The notes: generated by a model not told the origin, from the letters alone. DNA of 7,799 nt from Verrucomicrobiia bacterium (GCA_030042375.1 JASHZU010000404.1:1-7799), one strand, 5' to 3'; counted from the first letter of the stretch, positions 1 to 7,260 are shown. A program made the numbers and translations.

Positions 1-1311
1 CTGCCGGAATTAATCGACATTGCCGAGCGCAGCAACCCGGACACGCGGTCGGCCTGGGAGCAGGCCCGCCAGGCGGCGGGAGCAGTGGGCCTGAGCCAGA
101 GCGCCTATTTTCCCTATCTCGTGGCTTCCGCAGCCGCAGGTTATGAGCGCGCGTTTGTTCCTTTTCCTACCTTGAAAACAACCGGCCCGGGGATTTCAGA
201 TGTAGTTATCACTGGCGGCGGCACGTTAACCTCGGAAGCGGCGGCGGAAGGCGCGGCGCTCAATATGAAATGGCTGCTGTTTGATTTTGGCCAACGCAAA
301 GCCACCGTCACGGCGGCGAAGGAAAAATTGATGGCGGCAAACATCGGTTTCAACGCCGTCCATCAACAAATCGTCTTTAACGTAACGCAGCACTTTTACG
401 AATTTGATACGGCGCGGGAACAGGTGGCCGTGGCGGAAAGCTCTCTCGAGGCGGCCAAGACAATCGAGGACGCGGCGCAAGCGCGATATGATCACGGGCT
501 CGCCACGAAACCGGAATTGCTCCAGGCCGATCAGCAGGCGGCTCAGGCATCCTATGATCTCGAGGCAGCCCAGGGCGATCTCAGCGATGCGCAGGTCGCG
601 CTCGTGGAGAGCTTGGGCATCCTGCCGACGACCGACCTGCATGTGGAGGAAATACCCAATAAGCCGATATCCGAAGATTTTGACGACTCGCTGGATACTT
701 TGATTGACCGGGCGCTGTCACAACGTCCCGATCTCGTGGCAAAGTTGGCCAGCGTTCGCGAAGCCCAGGCGGACGTTAAAGCAGCGCGCGCCGCCTATTA
801 TCCCCAAATTTCTCTTTCGGGGAATGCGGGTATTTCGCAATTGGACGTGACGATTAAGAATTCCCCCTATTTTGGCGGTAACGAACCGGTTTATGGCGTC
901 GGCTTGAATATCGATTTGCCGATTTTCGATGGCTTCACCCGCCGCAACAAACTGCGTATTGCTGAGTCGGAACTGCGCGCGGCAGAAAGTGATTTGGCTG
1001 GTTCGCGCGACGCCGCGGTTCGCGAAGTTTGGAAAGCTTACACCGATTTCAAAACCGCGCTGCATAAACAGGATTCTGCCATGCTGTTGTTGTCCGCTTC
1101 GCAAAGCGCCTTTGATGCCTCGCTCGAAGCATATCGCCATGGACTGGGCACTTATGTGGACGTGGTGAACGCGCAACGCGACCTCGCCTCGGCACACGGA
1201 GTGATGGTGGACACGCGCTCCGCGATTTTCACCAGCCAAACTGCCCTGGCTTTGAGCATTGGCGATTTGGACAAACCCTCTGCTGAAAACACCACGAGTT
1301 ATCCCCAATAA
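1..1311 (+). CDS. TolC/OEP-family outer-membrane efflux channel, MdtP-like (5' partial)
   Basis: This is an outer-membrane factor of a tripartite efflux pump: a trimeric beta-barrel plus periplasmic alpha-helical tunnel through which the pump expels its substrate. The frame is open from base 1 (reading LPELIDIAERSNPDTRSAW), which is the usual N-terminal helix of the first OEP repeat, so the GTG at 85 is internal and the true start with its signal peptide lies upstream. 436 residues are visible; the E. coli MdtP-type protein is about 490. The family's internal duplication can be seen: a beta segment plus WLLFDFGQR near visible residue 91 matches LPIFDGFTRRNKL near 307, and RYDHGLATKPELLQA (162) matches YRHGLGTYVDVVNAQ (378). 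A new repeat opens with RALSQRPDLVAKLASVREAQ near residue 236. Its TAA overlaps the next ATG by one base. Assignment to the MdtP branch rests on the neighbouring genes; membership of the OMF family is clear from sequence. Confidence 0.93.
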   Translation: MPELIDIAERSNPDTRSAWEQARQAAGAVGLSQSAYFPYLVASAAAGYERAFVPFPTLKTTGPGISDVVITGGGTLTSEAAAEGAALNMKWLLFDFGQRKATVTAAKEKLMAANIGFNAVHQQIVFNVTQHFYEFDTAREQVAVAESSLEAAKTIEDAAQARYDHGLATKPELLQADQQAAQASYDLEAAQGDLSDAQVALVESLGILPTTDLHVEEIPNKPISEDFDDSLDTLIDRALSQRPDLVAKLASVREAQADVKAARAAYYPQISLSGNAGISQLDVTIKNSPYFGGNEPVYGVGLNIDLPIFDGFTRRNKLRIAESELRAAESDLAGSRDAAVREVWKAYTDFKTALHKQDSAMLLLSASQSAFDASLEAYRHGLGTYVDVVNAQRDLASAHGVMVDTRSAIFTSQTALALSIGDLDKPSAENTTSYPQ

Positions 1312-1574
1312 TGCACACATTGCGAACCATGTTTTTGCTTCTGCCGGTCATCTGTTTGTTGGCCGGTTGCGCCTACTCACCGTCCGTGGATGTCCTGGGC
1401 TCCTATTTTCCCGCGTGGATGGCATGCATCATTATTGGTTTGGTCATCACACTGATTACGCGGCTGCTGCTGATTGGTTTTGGAATCTATCCTTACTTGC
1501 GGAAGACCCTGGTTTTGCCTGCGATGCTGATTTTCTTCACGCTGGCCGTTTGGCTGATCTTTTTTAAAAACTGA
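1311..1574 (+). CDS. ytcA: YtcA-like small inner-membrane-associated lipoprotein
   Basis: An 87-residue lipoprotein resembling the uncharacterised YtcA family, whose E. coli member sits beside mdtN. A signal peptide (residues 1-19) ends in the lipobox LLAGC, making Cys20 the lipidated residue. The next stretch, CAYSPSVDVLGSYFPAWMAC, holds the family's pattern of Ser-Pro followed by a Gly-(Ser/Ala)-Tyr-(Phe/Tyr)-Pro-(Ala/Ser)-Trp motif. Two hydrophobic helices follow, about 36-56 and 65-85, separated by a short polar turn (PYLRKT), and the protein ends in FFKN. The ATG shares its A with the TAA of the upstream channel gene and there is no Shine-Dalgarno sequence, which points to translational coupling. 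The biochemical role is unknown; context suggests an accessory part of the efflux system. Two transmembrane helices after a lipobox mean it is a membrane-embedded rather than a purely periplasmic lipoprotein. Confidence 0.85.
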   Translation: MHTLRTMFLLLPVICLLAGCAYSPSVDVLGSYFPAWMACIIIGLVITLITRLLLIGFGIYPYLRKTLVLPAMLIFFTLAVWLIFFKN

Positions 1575-1580
1575 TACCCT

Positions 1581-2678
1581 ATGAGCGATCCATCCCCATC
1601 TCCTCCGGAAAATACGCCGCCCAAGCCCGAACCCGCGCCGGTAAAGCAGCCTTCAAAAGACAATCCATGGCGCAAGATCGCTGCGCAGATTATCACCCTC
1701 GTTGTCATTTTTGGCGCCGTCGTCCTGATACTTTGGGTCTGGAGCATCACGGAACGGCATCCGCGCACGGATGACGCCGTCGCCCGCGCGAATGTGGTCG
1801 GGATCGTCCCGCGCGTGCATGGCCAAATCATCAAGTTAAATGTGCAGGACAATCAGGAGGTCAAGGCAGGGGACGTGTTGTTCGAAGTAGACCCGGACGA
1901 TTACCAACTGGCGCTGGACAAAGCAAAGGCGGACCTCGCGACGCTGGACCAGCAGATTGAAGTGGCCCGCGCACAGGACGCCGAATTGAAATTCCAGATC
2001 AAAGCGGCAGAAGCGGGCGTGGAAGCGGCAAAAGCCCAGCTCGCTCAATCCACTGACACGCTGCAACGCCTGAAACCGCTCCTGCCCAAAGGCTACGCCA
2101 CAGCGGAAGACGTGGACAAAGCGCAAACTGATGAGAAGGAGGCTACAGCCACGCTCGCCTCGCAGGAACAAAGTTTGAACCAGGCCAGGACCACCATCAG
2201 CAGCCTGGCGACTTTGCTCGCGCAGCGCGAGGCTGCAGTTGCCGCCGTTAATCTCGCCGAGTTGGACCTTTCCTATTGCAAAGTTGTTGCGCCGTTTCCC
2301 GGCCGCGTCATTGATTTGAACATTTCGCCGGGAGCTTACGCGAGCGAAGGCATCCCGGTGTTCTCGCTGCTGGACACGCGCAAGTGGTATGTTATTGCCA
2401 ATTTTCGGGAAGGGGAGATTCGCCATTTCGGGGCAGGCACGCCGGTGGATGTCTATCTGCTTTCTGCGCCCAGCCGTCATTTCAAGGGAACGGTCCAGGG
2501 CATCAGTTGGGCCGTGGAACCCGGCGATGAAATTGACATTCCGCACGGCCTGCCTTATGTCCAGCGCGAATTAAACTGGGTGCATATCGCGCAGCGATTC
2601 CCGGTGCGCATCGAAATCGAAGATCCGGATCCCGATTTATTCCGCATGGGAGCATCGGCGGTGGCCATCATTAAATAA
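1581..2678 (+). CDS. mdtN: MdtN-like periplasmic adaptor (HlyD / membrane-fusion protein family)
   Basis: A 365-residue membrane-fusion protein that would link the inner-membrane MdtO-like partner to the outer-membrane channel. Order of parts: a Pro/Lys-rich cytoplasmic tail (1-29); one transmembrane anchor (about 33-54); the family hallmark RTDDA at 62-66; the first half of the lipoyl-like domain (GIVPRVHGQIIKLNVQDNQ to VLFEVDP, about 70-105); a long Ala/Gln/Glu-rich alpha-helical coiled-coil hairpin (about 108-228) whose turn lies near KGYATAEDVD; the second lipoyl half with APFPGRV at 237-243 followed by ISPGAYASEG; and a beta-barrel region (WYVIANFREGEIRHFGAGTP onwards). Length is close to E. 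coli MdtN (about 343) plus a longer tail. It starts 6 nt after ytcA and ends 1 nt before the next ATG, without a visible ribosome-binding site. The HlyD family is certain; the MdtN assignment is strong because ytcA and a FUSC gene flank it. Confidence 0.92.
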   Translation: MSDPSPSPPENTPPKPEPAPVKQPSKDNPWRKIAAQIITLVVIFGAVVLILWVWSITERHPRTDDAVARANVVGIVPRVHGQIIKLNVQDNQEVKAGDVLFEVDPDDYQLALDKAKADLATLDQQIEVARAQDAELKFQIKAAEAGVEAAKAQLAQSTDTLQRLKPLLPKGYATAEDVDKAQTDEKEATATLASQEQSLNQARTTISSLATLLAQREAAVAAVNLAELDLSYCKVVAPFPGRVIDLNISPGAYASEGIPVFSLLDTRKWYVIANFREGEIRHFGAGTPVDVYLLSAPSRHFKGTVQGISWAVEPGDEIDIPHGLPYVQRELNWVHIAQRFPVRIEIEDPDPDLFRMGASAVAIIK

Positions 2679-2679
2679 T

Positions 2680-4746
2680 ATGGTTACGGCCACGGAAGTT
2701 CTGTCGCCATTGCACCGGCCCGGTCTGTTGCCTTGGCTGCGCCGCGAATTGGCTCCGACACCGGGACGCGCGGTGACGACGCTTCGTCTGGTGGTGACTG
2801 TCGCCATCGTCACCATTATCTCCATGGCGCTGCAAACGCCGGAGACGGGGCTTTCGTGTTATATGGTTCTCTTTGTCACCAAGGAAAACCGCGTGGTGAC
2901 GACCGTGACCGCAATTTTGTTGATCCTGGCGGCCACGCTCGGCATCGGCGCGAGCCTGTTTCTTTTCCGATTCACGTTTGATTATCCCCAACTGCGCATT
3001 GTCGCCATCGCGCTCGCGCTGTTTATCGGCATGTATCTCTCGCGCGTTTTTGAAATCGGCCCGCTGGGATTCGCCCTCGGCTTCGTTCTTTCCATCACCC
3101 AAAACATGGGAGAAGAGGCGCCGACCCCGGAATTACTCGTGCGCGCTTTGCTTTGGACCTGGGTAGCTTTGGTTTTTCCCATCGCCATCACAGTGGTGGT
3201 CAACCAACTTCTCTTGCCATCAGACCCATGGACGGCGCTTACCCGCGGATTAAAGCAACGTTTGGACGCCGCCAGTTCTGTGCTCCAGCAGATAATCGAC
3301 GATGGCGTGGCAGGCGGCAAAAGCAACGCCTCGCTGGTGGAAATGGCTACCCGCGGGAGCGCTCCACTGCTCGCGGAATTGAAATTTGCCGAGATAAAGG
3401 AAGCGCATGTGAAAGCCCGTCACGATTTATTGACGGCCACGATTGTTGCCAGCGAACATGTGATGAATGCCAGCGCCTTGTTGGAGTTCCGGACGCCGCA
3501 GGCGCTTTCTGAAAACGACCGGCTTTGCGCCAAGGCGCTCCTCGCCGAAATTGCGCGCCTCCGGGCAGCCGTGACGGAAGAAAACCCAGTTCTCCCTATC
3601 GATGTTCTTCCCACTCCCACATTACCCGAACTGCACGAACTTCGCCTCGCGCTGGCATTGTTCCATCGCAGCCTGATTGAGGAACCCTCCGTCACTGCAG
3701 CCCCGAAAAAAGAAAAGAAATCCATGTTTGCCGCGGACGCGCTGACAAACCTCGCGCATGTCCGGTTTGCCCTTAAAGTCACCCTGGCGGCGATGACCTG
3801 TTATTTTATTTATACCGGGCTGGATTGGTCGGGCATTCACACGGCGTTTATCACCTGTTGTTTCATTGCGCTGGAAAGCACGGGCGCCTCGATGCGCAAA
3901 GGCTGGTTGCGGCTCGGCGGTTGCGCCCTTGGCGGCCTGCTGGGTTTTCTTGCCATCATGTATCTGGTTCCCCATATGGTAAGCATCGTTTCGCTGGTCC
4001 TGCTGGTGTCCGCGGTAACGGCGCTGGCCGGGTGGGTGGCGACGGGCAGCGAGCGGATTGCCTATGGCGGTATGCAATTTGGCTTTGCCTTTTACTTTTG
4101 CGCCTTCCAGGGTTTTGCGCCGGGGACTGATTTCGACAGCATCCGGGACCGCGTGGTGGGGATCGCCATGGCCATCGTGGTTTCGACATTGGTCTTTCAC
4201 TTTATCTGGCCGGAGAGTGCGATGAGCCAATTGCGGGTGGCGCTTGGCCGGGCATTGCGTCATTTGGCGCAATTCCTTCTCATACCCGGATGTGGCGCGC
4301 CCATCGAAGCGGAACGGAAAACCGCCGCAGATTTGCGGGGCAAGCTCACGAAAGATTTGGACAGCACTTTGCGTTTATCCGAACTGACGATGTTTGAAAG
4401 CAATGAAGCGGATGGGCCGCCGGAACTTTCACCCCTTTCCTTGCAAGCGATTGCCGAGCACGCGCAGGCGGCATGCCTCATCAGCACTGCGCTTTCCACG
4501 GAGACGGAATTAGCCGAGTGGCAGCGTCTTGGGCAATCGGCTCAGGAAGCCGAAACGGCTTTGCGAACCAGTGCGGCGAAAAGATTGCAAGGCATCGCTG
4601 CTTTCGTGGAAAGCGGCCGGCGTTCCGAACCGGACGACTTCGAATCCGCGGTGGCGAATTGGGCCCGGGCAACAATTCAAACCACGGGAAATGACCGTGT
4701 GCGATTGTTGCGTGGGCTGGTAGAACAAATTCGGCAACCTGTCTAA
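2680..4746 (+). CDS. mdtO: MdtO-like FUSC-family inner-membrane efflux protein
   Basis: A 688-residue inner-membrane protein of the fusaric-acid-resistance (FUSC) type, the same size as E. coli MdtO (about 683). It has the typical two-half layout. The first block of hydrophobic helices lies at about 34-52, 74-96, 105-122, 125-141 and 155-178; a mostly helical soluble region spans about 185-355, with a Lys-rich stretch PKKEKKS near 342-348. A second block lies at about 362-380, 386-400, 412-430, 433-452, 465-480 and 490-510; and a soluble C-terminal tail follows (about 515-688). The conserved FUSC segment ALESTGASMRKGWLRLGG is at 397-414. Family members work with an HlyD-type adaptor to export aromatic acids or drugs; E. 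coli MdtNOP has been linked to sulfa-drug and dye resistance, but the substrate here is unknown. The ATG is 1 nt after mdtN's stop, so it is probably translationally coupled. It is the last gene of the operon. Confidence 0.92.
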   Translation: MVTATEVLSPLHRPGLLPWLRRELAPTPGRAVTTLRLVVTVAIVTIISMALQTPETGLSCYMVLFVTKENRVVTTVTAILLILAATLGIGASLFLFRFTFDYPQLRIVAIALALFIGMYLSRVFEIGPLGFALGFVLSITQNMGEEAPTPELLVRALLWTWVALVFPIAITVVVNQLLLPSDPWTALTRGLKQRLDAASSVLQQIIDDGVAGGKSNASLVEMATRGSAPLLAELKFAEIKEAHVKARHDLLTATIVASEHVMNASALLEFRTPQALSENDRLCAKALLAEIARLRAAVTEENPVLPIDVLPTPTLPELHELRLALALFHRSLIEEPSVTAAPKKEKKSMFAADALTNLAHVRFALKVTLAAMTCYFIYTGLDWSGIHTAFITCCFIALESTGASMRKGWLRLGGCALGGLLGFLAIMYLVPHMVSIVSLVLLVSAVTALAGWVATGSERIAYGGMQFGFAFYFCAFQGFAPGTDFDSIRDRVVGIAMAIVVSTLVFHFIWPESAMSQLRVALGRALRHLAQFLLIPGCGAPIEAERKTAADLRGKLTKDLDSTLRLSELTMFESNEADGPPELSPLSLQAIAEHAQAACLISTALSTETELAEWQRLGQSAQEAETALRTSAAKRLQGIAAFVESGRRSEPDDFESAVANWARATIQTTGNDRVRLLRGLVEQIRQPV

Positions 4747-4778
4747 ACACAGAAGCCGCAGGCCAGGCGCGAATTTTT

Positions 4779-4806
4779 ACCGCAGATCGCGCAGAGAGGT
4801 GCAGAT
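4779..4806. repeat. Short intergenic GCAGA-type repeat cluster
   Basis: Just after the efflux operon, GCAGA occurs three times, at 4782, 4791 and 4801 (spacings 9 and 10 nt), beginning with ACCGCAGATCGCGCAGAG. The cluster is non-coding and near-helical in period. A related sequence lies beyond the GH35 gene at 7235-7260. Similar 'CGCAGATTACGCAGA' strings are scattered between genes in many environmental bacterial genomes; the function is not known to me. It could be the eroded remnant of a dispersed repeat. Confidence 0.4.
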
Positions 4807-4811
4807 TTTAC

Positions 4812-4840
4812 ACAAGGGAACGGCGAGTTCTTGTTTTTCT
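4812..4840 (+). terminator. Candidate weak intrinsic terminator of the efflux operon
   Basis: ACAA (4812-4815) pairs with TTGT (4831-4834) and GAAC (4818-4821) pairs with GTTC (4827-4830), giving an 8-bp stem with a 2-nt bulge (GG) and a GGCGA loop. TTTTCT follows directly. Only three pairs are G-C, so it would be weak, but it is the only hairpin-plus-T-run I see in the 156-nt gap between the FUSC gene and the GH35 gene. The rest of that gap (to 4902) shows no gene and no convincing promoter. Confidence 0.3.
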
Positions 4841-4902
4841 GTTCAACTCCTGATGGGGCTTTACCATTGAGCGGAAATATTTTAAGAATTTGAACAATCC
4901 AA

Positions 4903-7194
4903 ATGCGTAATGAAATGAAAAACAGACCCACTCAACTTCTTAACTATAGCTGGCTGATTGCCAAATTATCTTTTGCGGCGTTGCTTTTATTTCCCGGGTT
5001 TTACCAGGCGGCCGCTCAATCGACACGGCCCTTTGCGCATCCAGATCGCATCCGTTATGATGGCCAGTGCCTGACTATTGATGGGAAGGACATATTTATT
5101 TACAGCGGCTCATTCCATTATTTCCGCTGCCCCAAGGAACTTTGGCCGGACCGATTTCAAAAAATCAAGGACGCCGGGTTCAACACGGTGGAAACCTATG
5201 TTCCCTGGAACTGGTGCGAACCGCAAATGCCCGCCGGCACAAATGATTTTTCGAAGGCGGATTTGAAAGATTTTGACGATTGGCTAACCATGGCGGAACA
5301 ATATGGATTTTACATTATTGTCCGGCCTGGACCCTATATTTGCGCTGAATGGGACACGGGCGGTTTTCCTCAATGGCTCCTGACCCGGAAACCGGAAAAG
5401 CCCCTGCGGAGCGAAGGCTGGTTGCGCAGCGATGATCCGGTTTTCCTTTCCTGGAGCAGGCATTGGTACGACGCGGTATGCCCCGTGATTGCCCGGCACC
5501 AAATTACGCGCAAAGCGCCCGGACAGCCGGGCGTCATCCTGGTGCAGGTGGAAAATGAATACGATTACGCTAACTTTCCCGACACCGTGAAAATCAATCA
5601 GGTGAAGGCGCTGGCGGAATATGCCCGGGCGGACGGAATAGACGTTCCGCTTATCACCTGCTGGACGCACCAGGTCCGCGGCTCCACTGACCCGGTCCTG
5701 CGCCAGATTTTTGATTGCTGCAATTTTTATCCGCGATGGGCGGTGGAGGACACGCGCAAGGACATAAAAAATCTCCGGCGCGAACAACCCGATGCGCCGC
5801 TGGCCACCACGGAGCTGCAGGGCGGATGGTTTGCCAACGTCGGCGGCAGGCTCAGCCAGGACCAGGACGGCCTTACCGGTTCGCAAATCAATAACCTGAC
5901 GCTGTTTGTCATCCAAAATGGCGAAACCATTTTGAATTATTACATGCTCTTCGGCGGGACCAACCCGGATGATTGGGCGGCGCGTGATATCACAACGACC
6001 TATGATTATAACGCCCCAATCCGGGAGTGGGGCGGTGTGGATGAACGTTACCAGCGCGTCCGTGCCATTGGCCTGATGTTGCAAGAACATGGCGCCAGGC
6101 TTGCGCGCTCCCGTGCTGTCGACTGTAACGTGGCCACCACCCAGGATGATGTTACAGTCGTCGAGCGCCGCGCCCTGGACGGCAGCAGATATTTCTTTGT
6201 TCGTACTTCCCAAAACCGGCAACCGCGCGATGGCACGGCAAAGATAAAAGAAAAAGGCGGTAACACGCCGGAACTCGTTTTCAATTATCAATTGGAACCA
6301 TTTGGTTTGAAGATCCTCTATCTGCCGCCCGGTGTGACCAATGCTGAGACCGGAGAATGGCTTCCCAAGGCGGTCCCGCTCATTGAACGCCCGGTTGATG
6401 TGCCGGCAAGCGTTACGATCACTTCAGCAAAGATGCAAATTGACCCCGGTCCGAAACATTGGACAAAATTGAAATCGGGTGAGGCCCTTGCCCCGGCGGG
6501 CGTTTACGACAGCCATTTTATTTTTTACCAGGCAAAAGTTTCCGGTGCCGCCGCTACTAATTTGGACGTTGAATATCCCGACGGCGATGCAGTGCTCGCC
6601 GTGGTCAATGGCCAACGTGTTGCGCGGATGGGAGGCAGCAGGACAAACTCCATGTTCAGTTTGGAAGGGGGGAGGAACGTCGTGCGGTTGTTTTACGAAA
6701 ATCACGGCCACGTCAATGGTGGGACAAACATGGAAAACGCATCTGGCATTCTTGCGGTTCGCGCGACGGGAAATCCTGCTCCGGTATCTTTTGGCCGTCC
6801 AACCGGCGATGAAAAGCAATGGTGGAATCCTGGTTTCAATGATGCGCATTGGGCGACAGTTTCGATCGGTCAAACAGCGGCGGCGCCAACCAATTCCGTG
6901 CTGACGTGGTATCGCATGAATTTTTCGCTGCCATCTTCACAACCGAATGTGTGGGTGCCCTGGCGGCTTCATCTGATGGCAAGCGGAAACGGTTTTCTGT
7001 ACCTCAACGGCCACCCGCTCGGACGTTATTGGAATGCCGGTCCGCAGCATGATTTCTTTCTGCCGGAATGCTGGCTTCATTTTGGAGACGGCCAGGTCAA
7101 TAACCTCACATTAAACCTGCGGCCAACTAAACATGGCGCGGCTATTGAATCCGCCGTTGTGGAACCTTACTCTGAGTTTGCCGAAAAAAGATAA
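4903..7194 (+). CDS. Secreted GH35 beta-galactosidase-family glycoside hydrolase
   Basis: A 763-residue exported retaining glycosidase of family GH35, expected to remove terminal beta-galactose (or a related sugar) from oligo- or polysaccharides. Residues 1-38 form a signal peptide (basic start, hydrophobic core AALLLFPGF, cleavage after QAAA). The (beta/alpha)8 catalytic domain begins at about 50 with the family motifs GSFHYFR (69-75), VETYVPWNWCEP (96-107) and GPYICAEWDTGG (143-154). VQVENEYDY contains the expected acid/base Glu219, and TTELQGGWF the expected nucleophile Glu304. Mid-protein beta domains follow. The C-terminus is a galactose-binding-like jelly roll with FLYLNGHPLGRYW (about 698-710) and GPQHDFFLPECWL (713-725). 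An in-frame TGA at 4891 limits the start to ATG 4903 or ATG 4915; I chose the first. Neither has a Shine-Dalgarno sequence. The 156-nt upstream gap suggests a separate transcription unit from the efflux genes. The exact substrate cannot be told; activity on other beta-glycosides is possible. Confidence 0.93.
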   Translation: MRNEMKNRPTQLLNYSWLIAKLSFAALLLFPGFYQAAAQSTRPFAHPDRIRYDGQCLTIDGKDIFIYSGSFHYFRCPKELWPDRFQKIKDAGFNTVETYVPWNWCEPQMPAGTNDFSKADLKDFDDWLTMAEQYGFYIIVRPGPYICAEWDTGGFPQWLLTRKPEKPLRSEGWLRSDDPVFLSWSRHWYDAVCPVIARHQITRKAPGQPGVILVQVENEYDYANFPDTVKINQVKALAEYARADGIDVPLITCWTHQVRGSTDPVLRQIFDCCNFYPRWAVEDTRKDIKNLRREQPDAPLATTELQGGWFANVGGRLSQDQDGLTGSQINNLTLFVIQNGETILNYYMLFGGTNPDDWAARDITTTYDYNAPIREWGGVDERYQRVRAIGLMLQEHGARLARSRAVDCNVATTQDDVTVVERRALDGSRYFFVRTSQNRQPRDGTAKIKEKGGNTPELVFNYQLEPFGLKILYLPPGVTNAETGEWLPKAVPLIERPVDVPASVTITSAKMQIDPGPKHWTKLKSGEALAPAGVYDSHFIFYQAKVSGAAATNLDVEYPDGDAVLAVVNGQRVARMGGSRTNSMFSLEGGRNVVRLFYENHGHVNGGTNMENASGILAVRATGNPAPVSFGRPTGDEKQWWNPGFNDAHWATVSIGQTAAAPTNSVLTWYRMNFSLPSSQPNVWVPWRLHLMASGNGFLYLNGHPLGRYWNAGPQHDFFLPECWLHFGDGQVNNLTLNLRPTKHGAAIESAVVEPYSEFAEKR
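6120..6160. repeat. 10-bp perfect inverted repeat inside the GH35 gene
   Basis: CGACTGTAAC (6120-6129) is the exact reverse complement of GTTACAGTCG (6151-6160), with a 21-nt spacer. A further G-T and T-A pair could extend the stem inward. It lies in codons between the catalytic and beta domains (protein segment DCNVATTQDDVTVVE). It may be chance. Confidence 0.5.
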
Positions 7195-7220
7195 CGGAAA
7201 AGAAGTGGGCAATCCCTCAA

Positions 7221-7260
7221 GTAATGCGGCCAAACCCGCAGATTACGGCGAGATTACGCG
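7221..7260. repeat. AGATTACG direct repeat with overlapping imperfect hairpin
   Basis: In the 133-nt gap between the convergent GH35 and recR genes, AGATTACG occurs at 7240-7247 and again at 7251-7258, 11 nt apart, inside CCCGCAGATTACGGCG. The first copy also forms the right arm of a hairpin: GTAATGCGG (7221-7229) pairs with CCGCAGATTAC (7236-7246), allowing a 2-nt bulge (AG) and a 6-nt loop. No T-run follows on either strand, so it is not a classical terminator, though it could act as a bidirectional 3'-end stabiliser. It resembles the cluster at 4779-4806. The rest of the gap (7261-7327) shows nothing I can name. Confidence 0.4.

Noticed and set aside
85..1311. GTG at 85 as the start of the outer-membrane channel gene
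   Set aside because: The same frame is open to base 1 and encodes the conserved first OEP helix; the gene begins before the window and no signal peptide follows position 85.
1836..2546. 236-codon minus-strand open frame opposite the HlyD adaptor gene
   Set aside because: Antisense shadow of a well-supported coding region; composition is atypical (Arg/Gln/Phe/Cys-rich) and there are no domain motifs.
3622..4272. 216-codon minus-strand open frame opposite the FUSC gene
   Set aside because: His/Arg/Gln/Pro-rich low-complexity translation typical of antisense to a hydrophobic membrane protein gene.
4867..4895. Possible promoter for the GH35 gene: TTGAGC, 17 nt, TTGAAC
   Set aside because: The -10 matches only 3 of 6 consensus bases and would start transcription at the ATG itself; a leaderless transcript is possible but the signal is too weak to annotate.
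5284..6291. 335-codon open frame on the minus strand opposite the GH35 gene
   Set aside because: It lies wholly antisense to a gene with clear catalytic motifs, shows no recognisable domain, and reads like an Arg-rich antisense artefact.
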